A stretch of DNA of 63,849 nucleotides from Rhizobium metallidurans (GTDB lineage Bacteria; Pseudomonadota; Alphaproteobacteria; Rhizobiales; Rhizobiaceae). The notes under the pieces were generated by a model. The model worked only from the letters and a program-made list of their open reading frames with translations, searched no databases and was not told the DNA's origin. Positions 25,972-34,405 of the stretch are shown one piece after another. Where the stretch lies: the NCBI RefSeq assembly GCF_014196505.1, contig NZ_JACIDW010000020.1, forward strand, positions 1 to 63,849, written 5' to 3'. The translations under genes and the position numbers were made by a program. Each line of letters opens with the position of its first letter. Within the stretch, counting starts at the first letter, position 1.

Positions 25972-26907
25972 ATGAGCACCCGCCTTTACGAACATCCGAT
26001 CTTTCTTGAACACATCACGCCCGAGGGACACCCCGAGCGATCCGACCGGCTGCGGGCGCTGAACGTGGCGCTGGGGCATCCGCATTTCGACCGGCTGGAC
26101 CGCCAGCAGGCGCCGCAGGCCTCCGAGGACGCCGTGCTTCTGGCGCATCCGGAAGAGCATCTCTTCGCCGTGATGCGGCAGGTGCCGGAGGAAGACGGCG
26201 AGATCAACCAGCTCGAGGCCGACACCTATGCCAGCCCCAAAAGCCTGCAGGCGGCGCTGACGGGGATCGGCGGCGCGATGGCGGCCGTCGACGACGTCTT
26301 TACCGGCAACGCGGACAATGTTTTCGTCGCCTCGCGGCCACCCGGCCACCACGCCGAGAAATCCAAGGCGATGGGATTCTGCTTCTTCAACAACGCCGCC
26401 ATCGCCGCCCGCCACGCCCAGCGCCGGCATGGGGCCGAGCGCGTGGCGATCGTCGATTGGGACGTGCACCACGGCAACGGCACGCAGGACATCTTCTGGG
26501 ACGATCCGTCGGTGCTGTTCTGCTCGACGCACCAGATGCCGCTCTATCCCGGCAGCGGCGCCAAGACGGAGACCGGCGCGCACGACACGATCGTCAACGC
26601 GCCATTGTCGCCCAATGTCGGCAGCGAGCATTTCCGCGAGGCGTTCAAATCCCGCGTGCTGCCGGCGCTCATCGATTTCCGCCCCGACCTCATCATCATC
26701 TCGGCCGGCTTCGACGCGCATCACCGCGACCCGCTGGCGCAGATCAACCTTGTCGGCGAGGACTTCGACTGGGCGACCGGACGGCTGCTCGAAGTGGCCG
26801 ACAAAAGTGCCGGCAACCGGGTCGTCAGCCTGCTGGAAGGCGGCTATGATCTCGAGGGCCTGGCCGAATCGGCCGGGCTGCACGTTTTGAGAATGATGAA
26901 GGGTTGA
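25972..26907 (+). CDS. Histone deacetylase family / acetoin utilization deacetylase-like protein
   Basis: A 311-residue zinc amidohydrolase of the HDAC/AcuC family. Signatures: RPPGHHAEKSKAMGFCFFN (catalytic His pair), DWDVHHGNGTQ and SAGFDAHHRDP (zinc Asp/His), LEGGYDLEGLAE. In bacteria these act on acetyl-lysine, acetylpolyamines or unknown amides; the substrate here is not evident. Its Shine-Dalgarno (AGGAAAGG, 25959-25966) lies wholly inside the end of the MITE-like element, and the ATG touches its flank. xseB follows after 2 bp. Confidence 0.92.
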   Translation: MSTRLYEHPIFLEHITPEGHPERSDRLRALNVALGHPHFDRLDRQQAPQASEDAVLLAHPEEHLFAVMRQVPEEDGEINQLEADTYASPKSLQAALTGIGGAMAAVDDVFTGNADNVFVASRPPGHHAEKSKAMGFCFFNNAAIAARHAQRRHGAERVAIVDWDVHHGNGTQDIFWDDPSVLFCSTHQMPLYPGSGAKTETGAHDTIVNAPLSPNVGSEHFREAFKSRVLPALIDFRPDLIIISAGFDAHHRDPLAQINLVGEDFDWATGRLLEVADKSAGNRVVSLLEGGYDLEGLAESAGLHVLRMMKG

Positions 26908-26909
26908 GT

Positions 26910-27161
26910 ATGACCGACAACGCCAAGCCCGATGTATCGGGCCTCTCCTTCGAAAAGGCGGTCGCCGAACTCGAAAGCATCGTCGCGCGGCTGGAACGCG
27001 GCGACGTGGCGCTGGACGAATCCATCGAGATCTACGAGCGTGGCGAAGCGCTGAAGAAGCATTGCGAGACGCTGCTGTCGGCCGCGGAAAACCGCATCGA
27101 GAAGATCAGGCTCGACCGCGCCGGCAAGCCGCAGGGCGTGGAGCCTTTGGACGGGGCTTGA
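26910..27161 (+). CDS. xseB: Exodeoxyribonuclease VII small subunit
   Basis: Small subunit that assembles with XseA into exonuclease VII, which degrades single-stranded DNA. The 83-residue product has the full family pattern: LSFEKAVAELESIVARLERG, ALDESIEIYERGEAL and HCETLLSAAENRIEKI. ATG 26910 is chosen (GAAGGG about 7 nt upstream); a TTG two codons earlier is possible. It is 2 bp after the deacetylase gene, so they share a transcript. xseA is not in the window. Confidence 0.94.
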   Translation: MTDNAKPDVSGLSFEKAVAELESIVARLERGDVALDESIEIYERGEALKKHCETLLSAAENRIEKIRLDRAGKPQGVEPLDGA

Positions 27162-27192
27162 TCGGCGCGCCCCGCCCGGTTGCGAACCGGCC

Positions 27193-27684
27193 TCAATTGT
27201 CGAGGCTGATCATCACGTAGGCTTCGCCGCCTCTCCTGTCGTGCTGGAAGACAAAGCGCTTTCCCTTGATCGTCGCGACGAAAGGCTTTCCGGATTTGCC
27301 ACCTTGCGGCACATCCGCGCCGGAGCTTGCGATGACACGAAGAAACTGCGCATAGAGCGTCGGGTCGGAACGATTTTCGCTCGTGACCGCGCATTCCTTT
27401 TTGGGTTTGACCTGAACGGACATGGAGCCGTCTTCGGTCATGCCGCCGAACTGCTGATCTGCATCCTTCACGCCATAGCGTTTCGCCTTTGCGGCGGCGG
27501 TGGCGAATGTCGGCGCCGATGCAAGGCAGACATCCTTGAAAGCGGCGATTGCTATGTCGTTGCCCTTGCTGCTCTTTGACGCGGCCGACGCGGTTTGCGG
27601 CACGATCAGGCAAGCTGCGAGAGCCAGTGCGACACCGAACCGTGCGGGGCGGCGGGAAATGCGGTCCGTGGAGATCATCTTCAT
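27193..27684 (-). CDS. Secreted protein of unknown function
   Basis: A 163-residue protein with a signal peptide (LALAACLIVPQTASA/ASK) and a small domain with two Cys (VCLASAPTFATAAAKAKRYG and ECAVTSENRSD). It weakly recalls the NMCC_0638-type secreted proteins, but I would not assign a function. It starts 4 bp after the stop of the neighbouring lipoprotein gene, so the two are cotranscribed and probably act in the same envelope process. Confidence 0.75.
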   Translation of the reverse strand: MKMISTDRISRRPARFGVALALAACLIVPQTASAASKSSKGNDIAIAAFKDVCLASAPTFATAAAKAKRYGVKDADQQFGGMTEDGSMSVQVKPKKECAVTSENRSDPTLYAQFLRVIASSGADVPQGGKSGKPFVATIKGKRFVFQHDRRGGEAYVMISLDN

Positions 27685-27688
27685 AGGT

Positions 27689-28480
27689 TTACTTTGCCTC
27701 GGGCTTCGGTGTTAGGGCCGACAACAGCAGGACGTAATCGGCCGTGAATTTCGTGTAGGTGATGCGTGGATAGATTTCCGGAACGTTCAGGCGGATGGCA
27801 TCCTTGAATGTCTGCGGCGCCTCCGAGCCTGCCAGGCGCGCCCGCGCGCTGGTAAAGAATCCACCGCTGCTGATCTGAACGATATCAATGACGCCGGCAT
27901 CGACGATCTGGCCCTTGCCGATGGTGATCGTATTGTCGCCAAACAGCGTGGTCGGCTCTTTTCCTTGAGCCCCGAACAGTCCGCCATTCCCCGTCCCCAT
28001 GGATGCGGTGCTGTTGCCGTTCTCACAGGTGATCATGGTCACGGCATAACGGCCGGGTTCGATGGGGCGGAAGGAGGTGCGGATATCGCGCACGCCATTC
28101 TCCTTGATCAGCGCCGGCACGTTCAGCGTCAGCATTTGCGCGGTCGTCTTGGCAAGCTTCTTAACGATCGCATCGGCACCATAAATGCCGCTGGGTTGGC
28201 CGATTTCGGTAAACGGCCCCGAACGGATCTTGCCATCGACGACTTCCTGGAGGCGAACGGTGCCGTGCAGGCAATAGCTGCCATTGAGCGAGACGCGCAC
28301 GACGGCAGCGGCGCCCTTTTCCGCAACCATGGCGTCCGCCTGCCTGGCGGCATCCTTGCCGTCGGCGCCCATTTTGGTTGAGTTTGGATTGGTGGCGCAG
28401 GAGGCCAGGGTGGCGACGGTCGCCAGAAGCGCGGCGCTTTTCGCCAGGCCTCGGATTGGTCCACTTTTATTATATTGCAT
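27689..28480 (-). CDS. Putative lipoprotein of unknown function
   Basis: A 263-residue product with a lipobox (LLATVATLASC) and a mostly beta-predicted exterior: VVRVSLNGSYCLHGTVRLQE, PIEPGRYAVTMITCENGNST, ISSGGFFTSARARLAG. No family recognised. The frame is open another 232 codons upstream but runs antisense to the SDR gene, so the start is placed at ATG 28480, which gives a proper lipoprotein signal; Shine-Dalgarno is weak. First gene of a two-gene unit with the 27193-27684 secreted protein. Confidence 0.7.
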   Translation of the reverse strand: MQYNKSGPIRGLAKSAALLATVATLASCATNPNSTKMGADGKDAARQADAMVAEKGAAAVVRVSLNGSYCLHGTVRLQEVVDGKIRSGPFTEIGQPSGIYGADAIVKKLAKTTAQMLTLNVPALIKENGVRDIRTSFRPIEPGRYAVTMITCENGNSTASMGTGNGGLFGAQGKEPTTLFGDNTITIGKGQIVDAGVIDIVQISSGGFFTSARARLAGSEAPQTFKDAIRLNVPEIYPRITYTKFTADYVLLLSALTPKPEAK

Positions 28481-28754
28481 GTAATAATGGCTTTCAGGTT
28501 CGAATGCGCCCCTTGGTTGCATCAATCCCGGAATGAGACAAGAGCATACCAACGCCATCGAGCGGCGAAGTTCCCGTGCGGTAAAACCGCCATTAATGGC
28601 GACCTCCAGATTGTAATTTTCGCCTAGCGTCGCCTCTGACATGTTCAGGCCGGGTCGCCCGTTACCCGGGCGTCCGCTTTCGCTCGTTATCCCCCTTGGC
28701 CAGCGGTCGAATGGCGGTCTATCATCCCCGAAACACCAGAGGGGACGAGACGGC

Positions 28755-29522
28755 ATGACGGACAGGTTGAAGGGCAAGATCGCGATTATCTCGGGCGGGG
28801 CGACCGGCATGGGCGGGGCAGCGTCGAAGCTGTTTGCCGCCGAGGGCGCGAAGGTGGCGATCATCGATCGCAATGGCGAGGCGGCGGCCGAGACCGTGAA
28901 CGACATCCGGGCAGCCGGCGGCGAGGCCGATTTCTGGACGGCGGATGTTTCCGACGAGACCGCGGTGAACGCGGCGGTCGCGGACATCGAGGCACGCCAT
29001 GGCGCCGTCACCGTGCTCTTCAACCATGCCGGCACGATCGTCATCAAGCCGTTCCTCGAGACGACGCTCGAGGAATGGGACTGGCTGCATGCCGTCAATG
29101 TGCGCTCGATGTTCCTGATGACCAAGGCGGTGCTGCCGAAGATGATCGTGGCCGGCGGCGGATCGATCGTCTGCACCTCGTCGATCTCGGCGGTGGCGGC
29201 GACGCCGATGGAGGTGCTCTACGACACGACCAAGGGCGCCGTGCACATGTTCGCGCGCGCGATCGCCGTCGAGTTCCGCGACCGCAACATCCGCTGCAAC
29301 GCGGTCTGCCCCGGCTTCATCCGCACGCCGCACGGCCTGCGCGAAGTGGCCGACCTGCAAAAACTCGGCGTCGACGTCTCGGACGCGGCGATCGCCGCGC
29401 AGCAGGGGCGGATCGGAGAGCCGGAGGACGTGGCGCGCGCAGCCCTTTATCTGGCCAGCGATGAATCGAGCTTCGTGAACGGCGCGCATCTGTTCGTGGA
29501 CAACGGGTTTACGGCGATGTGA
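28755..29522 (+). CDS. Short-chain dehydrogenase/reductase
   Basis: A 255-residue classical SDR. Cofactor motif SGGATGMGGAASKLF with acidic DRN after strand 2 (NAD preference likely), the NHAG variant of NNAG, catalytic Ser in CTSSISAVAA and Tyr/Lys in YDTTKGAV. Substrate unknown. Position 28755 gives the usual short N-terminus (MTDRLKGKIAIISGG). Alone on its strand, between the secreted-protein pair and the toxin-antitoxin genes. Confidence 0.9.
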   Translation: MTDRLKGKIAIISGGATGMGGAASKLFAAEGAKVAIIDRNGEAAAETVNDIRAAGGEADFWTADVSDETAVNAAVADIEARHGAVTVLFNHAGTIVIKPFLETTLEEWDWLHAVNVRSMFLMTKAVLPKMIVAGGGSIVCTSSISAVAATPMEVLYDTTKGAVHMFARAIAVEFRDRNIRCNAVCPGFIRTPHGLREVADLQKLGVDVSDAAIAAQQGRIGEPEDVARAALYLASDESSFVNGAHLFVDNGFTAM

Positions 29523-29591
29523 TCGATAGGGCGACTTGGCCGATCGGGGCGGCGTCTCGACCAAGTCGCAGAGGTCGATTATATTGGCAGC

Positions 29592-29903
29592 ATGGACAAG
29601 GATCAGGTCATAGCGATCATTCGCAAGCATGAGACCGAACTACGGGCAGCAGGCGCGGAGCATGTCTCGCTGTTCGGTTCGGTAGCGCGCGGCGAAGCGA
29701 CAGCGGAGTCTGACCTGGATGTCCTTGTCAAATTCTCAGAGCCCGTGATCCAGTCCGGCTTTGGTTATTTCAGCGCGCTAGAAAATCTGCGTCTGCTGAT
29801 CAGCAGAATCACCGGCGCGCCTAGCGTCGATATAGTCGCGGAACCCGTGGGCAAGGAACGATTTAAGCGCAACGTGGAACGGGACCGCGCCGTTGCCTAC
29901 TAA
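29592..29903 (+). CDS. MntA-type nucleotidyltransferase antitoxin
   Basis: A 103-residue minimal nucleotidyltransferase. The signature is LFGSVARGEATAESDLDVLV (GS-x10-DxD), followed by SVDIVAEPV with the third Asp. In MntA/HepT modules this protein AMPylates the HepT toxin and neutralises it. It overlaps the next gene by 11 bp, the usual antitoxin-toxin coupling. Confidence 0.85.
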   Translation: MDKDQVIAIIRKHETELRAAGAEHVSLFGSVARGEATAESDLDVLVKFSEPVIQSGFGYFSALENLRLLISRITGAPSVDIVAEPVGKERFKRNVERDRAVAY

Positions 29904-30255
29904 GCGCCCTCTCATCCGCATGCGCGATATCGTCGAGAACGGCCAAGCCATTCTGAGATACTCGCACGGTATGGATTTTGGAGACTATGTTCGCAACAAC
30001 CTGGTAAAGGATGCTTGCGAACGGTGCTTTTCACGGCTTTCGGAAGCAGCAGTAAAGCTTGGTCCGCTTGCTGAAGAGCTATTCCCCTCACACAATTGGA
30101 ACGGCATCCGGAATTTCGGCAACATCCTGCGCCATGACTATCCTGATGTACTGGACGATGTGCTTTGGGCCGCTATCAGCCAGCATCTTCCGCGATTGCT
30201 TGCCGAGCTCGAAACATTCCTGGCGAAGTATCCTGAAGATCAGGAAACGCTTTAG
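29893..30255 (+). CDS. HepT-like toxin (DUF86)
   Basis: A 120-residue all-helical HEPN-family protein. The active-site region reads IRNFGNILRHDYPDV, an RHxY variant near the canonical Rx4HxY of HepT RNases. Paired with the nucleotidyltransferase just upstream as a type VII toxin-antitoxin module. The start may be TTG 29893 (11-bp overlap) or ATG 29920. Lower GC than its neighbours suggests acquisition by transfer; this is an impression, not a calculation. Confidence 0.82.
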   Translation: MPTKRPLIRMRDIVENGQAILRYSHGMDFGDYVRNNLVKDACERCFSRLSEAAVKLGPLAEELFPSHNWNGIRNFGNILRHDYPDVLDDVLWAAISQHLPRLLAELETFLAKYPEDQETL

Positions 30256-30266
30256 AAAGGCCCCCC

Positions 30267-31187
30267 ATGTCCTTCTTCCCCGGCAAAGACCCCCTCCCCG
30301 GCGATGCCTTTGCCTGCGACGCCATCGAGAACCTGATCATCCCCCGTACCAGCGATATCGGCGGGTTTCAGGTCAGGAGGGCGCTGCCGACCAGGCAGCG
30401 GCGGCTGGTGGGGCCTTTCATCTTCTTCGACCGGATGGGGCCGGCGATATTGAAGCCGGACGAGGCGCTTGATGTGAAGCCGCATCCGCATATCGGGCTG
30501 TCGACCGTGACCTATCTGTTCGACGGCGAGATCCGGCATCTCGATAGCCTTGGCACCGAGAAGGTGATCCGGCCAGGCGATATCAACCTGATGACGGCGG
30601 GGCGCGGCATCGTGCATTCGGAGCGCACGCCCGACAATCTGCGCGGCCATCCGCTTTTGATGTCCGGGCTGCAGACGTGGCTGGCGCTGCCCGACGACAA
30701 GGAGGAGATCGATCCCTCCTTCGCGCATACGGAAAAGAGCCAAATGCCCGTGATCGACGAGCGCGGCGTGCGCGGGCGCGTCGTCATCGGCGCGTTCGAG
30801 GGCATGACGTCGCCGGTGAGCGTGTTTTCCGACACGCTCTACGCCGATATCAATCTCGATGCCGGCGCGAAGTTCCCGTTTTCCGCCGCGCATGAGGAGC
30901 GCGCGATCTATGTTTTGTCGGGCGAGGTGGTGATTTCGGGCGACCGATTCGCGGCCGACCAGCTGCTGGTTTTCCGTCCGGGTGACGCGATCACGCTCGA
31001 GGGCGGTGCCCAGGGCTGTCATCTCATGCTGTTCGGCGGGGCGGCGCTGAACTCGAAGCGCTACATCTGGTGGAACTTCGTTTCCTCGTCGAAAGAGCGG
31101 ATCGAAAAGGCCAAGGAGGAGTGGCGCAGCGGGCGTTTCGACATCGTTCCGGGGGATGAAGAGGAATTCGTCCCTTTGCCGGAGTAG
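30267..31187 (+). CDS. Pirin family protein
   Basis: A 306-residue bicupin. The N-terminal cupin has the metal ligands in HPHIGLSTVTYLFDGE and GIVHSERT (three His and one Glu), and the C-terminal pirin domain includes FSAAHEERAIYVLSGEV. Bacterial pirins include quercetinases and redox-linked regulators; the function here is not evident. It begins 11 bp after hepT, so it may be read from the same transcript. Confidence 0.9.
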   Translation: MSFFPGKDPLPGDAFACDAIENLIIPRTSDIGGFQVRRALPTRQRRLVGPFIFFDRMGPAILKPDEALDVKPHPHIGLSTVTYLFDGEIRHLDSLGTEKVIRPGDINLMTAGRGIVHSERTPDNLRGHPLLMSGLQTWLALPDDKEEIDPSFAHTEKSQMPVIDERGVRGRVVIGAFEGMTSPVSVFSDTLYADINLDAGAKFPFSAAHEERAIYVLSGEVVISGDRFAADQLLVFRPGDAITLEGGAQGCHLMLFGGAALNSKRYIWWNFVSSSKERIEKAKEEWRSGRFDIVPGDEEEFVPLPE

Positions 31188-31322
31188 CGTTCTCCTCTAG
31201 AAAGGTGGCTTGCGGTTCTTGAAATCGACTTCTTTCACCGCAACTTATGGCCTAAAGGCTATGTGCCCCAAAACGCCTGGAAAAGACGACAAGAACAAGA
31301 ACGACAAGAAAGAGTGCCTCCC

Positions 31323-33239
31323 GTGACACAACCGCCGAAGACGCCGCTGCTGGATAAGGTCACCTATCCGGCCGACCTCCGAAAGCTGGAGGATCGCGAC
31401 CTGCCGCAGCTTGCGCGCGAGGTGCGCGACGAGATGATCGACGCGGTGTCGAAGACCGGCGGGCATCTGGGCGCCGGCCTCGGTGTGGTCGAACTGACGA
31501 TCGCCATCCACAATGTCTTCAACACGCCCGACGACCGGCTGATCTTCGATGTCGGGCACCAGTGTTATCCGCACAAGATCCTGACCGGCCGTCGCGACCG
31601 CATTCGCACGCTGCGCCAGGAAGGCGGGCTCTCGGGCTTTACCCGCCGGGCCGAAAGCGAATACGACCCGTTTGGCGCCGCGCACTCCTCGACCTCGATC
31701 TCGGCCGGCCTCGGCATGGCCGTCGCCTCCGATCTTTCCGGCGCCAAGCGCAACGTCATCGCCGTGATCGGCGACGGCGCGATGTCGGCCGGCATGGCCT
31801 ATGAGGCGCTGAACAATGCCGGCGCGCTCGATGCGCGGCTGATCGTCATCCTCAACGACAACGACATGTCGATCGCGCCGCCGACGGGCGCCATGAGCGC
31901 CTATCTGGCGCGTCTGGCCTCGGGCCGCACCTATATGGGCATGCGCGAAGTCGGCAAGAAGCTGACCAGCTATCTCGGCAAGTCGGTCGATCGCGCCATC
32001 ACCCGCGCCGTCGAGCATGCGCGCGGCTACGTGACCGGCGGCACCATGTTCGAGGAGATGGGCTTCTACCATATCGGACCGATCGACGGTCATTCCTTCG
32101 AGCACCTGCTGCCGGTGCTGCGCAACGTGCGCGACAACGCGCATGGGCCGGTGCTGATCCATGTGGTCACGCAGAAGGGCAAGGGCTACGCGCCGGCGGA
32201 GGCCGCCGCCGACAAATATCACGGCGTCAACAAGTTCGATGTCATCACCGGCGCGCAGGCGAAGGTGAAGCCGAACGCGCCGAGCTACACCGCCGTGTTC
32301 GCCGAAGCGCTGGTGCAGGAGGCCGAGTTCGACGACAAGATCGTCGGCATCACCGCCGCCATGCCGAGTGGCACCGGGCTCGACAAGCTGGCCGATGCGT
32401 TTCCGTCGCGCTGTTTCGATGTCGGCATCGCCGAACAGCATGCCGTGACCTTCGCCGCCGGGCTTGCCGCCGAGGGCTACAAGCCGTTCACAGCACTTTA
32501 TTCGACCTTCCTGCAGCGCGCCTTCGACCAGGTGGTGCACGACGTGGCGATCCAGGGCCTGCCGGTGCGCTTCCCGATCGACCGCGCCGGCTTCGTCGGC
32601 GCCGATGGGCCGACGCATGCGGGCTCCTTCGACACGACCTTCCTGGCGACGTTGCCTGGCTTCGTCGTCATGGCCGCGGCCGACGAGGCGGAACTGAAGC
32701 ATATGGTGCGCACCGCCGCCGCCTATGACGCCGGCCCGATCTCCTTCCGCTATCCACGCGGCGAAGGCGTGGGCGTCGAGATGCCGGTTCGCGGCGAAAT
32801 CCTGCAGATCGGCAAGGGCCGGATCGTCAAGGAAGGCACCAAGGTGGCGCTGCTCTCCTTCGGCACGCGCCTGGCGGACTGCATGCTCGCCGCCGAAGAC
32901 CTCGATGCCGCGGGCCTTTCGACCACGGTTGCCGACGCTCGCTTCGCCAAGCCGCTCGACCATGACCTGATCCGCCAGCTGGCGCGTCACCACGAGATGC
33001 TGATCACTGTCGAAGAAGGCGCGGTCGGCGGTTTCGGCAGCCATGTGCTGCAGTTCCTTTCGACCGAGGGGCTGCTCGACAACGGGCTGAAGGTGCGCTC
33101 GCTCGTGATGCCCGATCTCTGGGTTGAGCAGGCCAAGCCCGAGGTGATGAACGCGCAGGCCGGGCTGGACCGGGCCGGGATCGTCGGCACCGTGTTCAGG
33201 GCACTTGGCCGGCCGGCGGCTGTCGGGTTTGCTGGGTAA
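31323..33239 (+). CDS. dxs: 1-deoxy-D-xylulose-5-phosphate synthase
   Basis: Thiamine-diphosphate enzyme joining pyruvate and glyceraldehyde 3-phosphate, first step of the MEP isoprenoid pathway; feeds ubiquinone side chains, quinones and carotenoids. The 638-residue product has GGHLGAGLGVVELT, the ThDP/Mg motif GDGAMSAGMAYEALNNAG ... NDNDMSI, and the transketolase segment DVGIAEQHAVTFAAGLA. GTG 31323 gives the family N-terminus (TPLLDKVTYPADLRKL); an ATG 20 codons upstream adds unconserved Lys/Arg/Gln-rich residues. Confidence 0.96.
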   Translation: MTQPPKTPLLDKVTYPADLRKLEDRDLPQLAREVRDEMIDAVSKTGGHLGAGLGVVELTIAIHNVFNTPDDRLIFDVGHQCYPHKILTGRRDRIRTLRQEGGLSGFTRRAESEYDPFGAAHSSTSISAGLGMAVASDLSGAKRNVIAVIGDGAMSAGMAYEALNNAGALDARLIVILNDNDMSIAPPTGAMSAYLARLASGRTYMGMREVGKKLTSYLGKSVDRAITRAVEHARGYVTGGTMFEEMGFYHIGPIDGHSFEHLLPVLRNVRDNAHGPVLIHVVTQKGKGYAPAEAAADKYHGVNKFDVITGAQAKVKPNAPSYTAVFAEALVQEAEFDDKIVGITAAMPSGTGLDKLADAFPSRCFDVGIAEQHAVTFAAGLAAEGYKPFTALYSTFLQRAFDQVVHDVAIQGLPVRFPIDRAGFVGADGPTHAGSFDTTFLATLPGFVVMAAADEAELKHMVRTAAAYDAGPISFRYPRGEGVGVEMPVRGEILQIGKGRIVKEGTKVALLSFGTRLADCMLAAEDLDAAGLSTTVADARFAKPLDHDLIRQLARHHEMLITVEEGAVGGFGSHVLQFLSTEGLLDNGLKVRSLVMPDLWVEQAKPEVMNAQAGLDRAGIVGTVFRALGRPAAVGFAG

Positions 33240-33314
33240 GCGGGTTGGGTGATGGATTGGGTGAACGCTCGGCCTTTGCGGGTTGCTCAGTAAGCTAACT
33301 CAGAGCAAGAATGC

Positions 33315-33462
33315 CCCCCTCTGCCCTGCCGGGCATCTCCCCCCACAGGTGGGGGAGATTGAACCGCGGCTTGCTCCCAGCCAAACAATGAGCGTAGAGC
33401 GAGCGGGTGCGCCCAGCCAATCTCCCCCCTTGTGGGGGAGATGCCCGGCAGGGCAGAGGGGG
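33315..33462. repeat. Palindromic intergenic repeat after dxs (RIME-like)
   Basis: Perfect 29-bp inverted arms at 33315-33343 and 33434-33462, each containing its own CTGCCGGGC-type palindrome, with a second weaker inverted pair inside (GGTGGGGGAGATT and AATCTCCCCCC). Such elements are scattered in rhizobial genomes and are known as intergenic mosaic elements. It fills most of the 279-bp gap between convergent dxs and the SDR and could terminate both. Confidence 0.75.
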
Positions 33463-33518
33463 TGCCACAATCTCAAACGACCGCGCGTCTAGCCTACCCC
33501 CACCCCAAACCTCCCCCC

Positions 33519-34256
33519 TCACAACCCCGCATTGGCCGTCGGGCGCACGACGATGTCGTTGACGTCCACGTCGGCGGGTTGGTCGATGGCGTAGAGGATG
33601 GCGCGGGCGATGGCGTCGGGTTTCAGCGCGACGGCGCGGTAGGCGACCATGGCTTCGGCGGCGAAGGGTTCGGTTATGGTGTCGGCGAGTTCGGATTCGA
33701 CCACGCCGGGATAGACGCAGGTGACGCGCAGGATCTTGTTTTCCTGCCTCAGGCCATCCGAGATCGCCCGCACCGCATACTTCGTCGCGCAATAGACCGC
33801 CGCTGTCGGCGAGACGGCGAGGCCGCCGACGGAGGAGACGTTGATGATCTGGCCGGATTGCTGGGCGTTCATAGCGGGCAGCACGGCCGCGATGCCATAG
33901 AGCACGCCCTTGATGTTGACGTCGATCATCCGGTCCCACTCCTCGACCTTCAGCGAGGACATCAGCGACAGCGGCATGACGCCGGCATTGTTGACGAGGA
34001 CGTCGACGCGGCCGAACTCCGCGATAGCGGCATCAACGAAGGCCTGCATATCATTGCGGTCTGTGACATCGAGTGCTCTCGAGATGACGACGCCGCCCGC
34101 GGCGCGGATTTCCTCGCTCAAAGCGTCCAAGCGGTCGGTTCGGCGCGCGCCGATGACCAGCTTTGCGCCGGCGAGGCCGAGTTCGCGGGCCGTGGCGGCG
34201 CCGATGCCGCTGCTGGCGCCAGTGATCAGCACTACCTTGTTGTTCATATCGGTCAT
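33519..34256 (-). CDS. Short-chain dehydrogenase/reductase (SDR)
   Basis: A 245-residue SDR of the YdfG-like type: TGASSGIGAATARELG, acidic-free ARRTDRLD after strand 2 (NADP preference likely), NNAGVMPLSL, Ser in NVSSVGGLAV, Tyr/Lys in YCATKYAVRAISDGLRQE. GAGGAGC precedes ATG 34256. Divergent from an AraC-type regulator; that arrangement usually means the regulator controls the SDR. Confidence 0.9.
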   Translation of the reverse strand: MTDMNNKVVLITGASSGIGAATARELGLAGAKLVIGARRTDRLDALSEEIRAAGGVVISRALDVTDRNDMQAFVDAAIAEFGRVDVLVNNAGVMPLSLMSSLKVEEWDRMIDVNIKGVLYGIAAVLPAMNAQQSGQIINVSSVGGLAVSPTAAVYCATKYAVRAISDGLRQENKILRVTCVYPGVVESELADTITEPFAAEAMVAYRAVALKPDAIARAILYAIDQPADVDVNDIVVRPTANAGL

Positions 34257-34405
34257 GTCTTGCTCCTCAAGCGATCTGTTGACCGGCACAGGATCGCGCC
34301 GACGGGACCTGTCGCGGTAGACGGCTTTTCCGGAATTCTTGCACGATCCTCCGAAACGGGATGATAACCCTTGGCAAAGCGCGCGAGACGTCCGATGCTG
34401 GCGCC

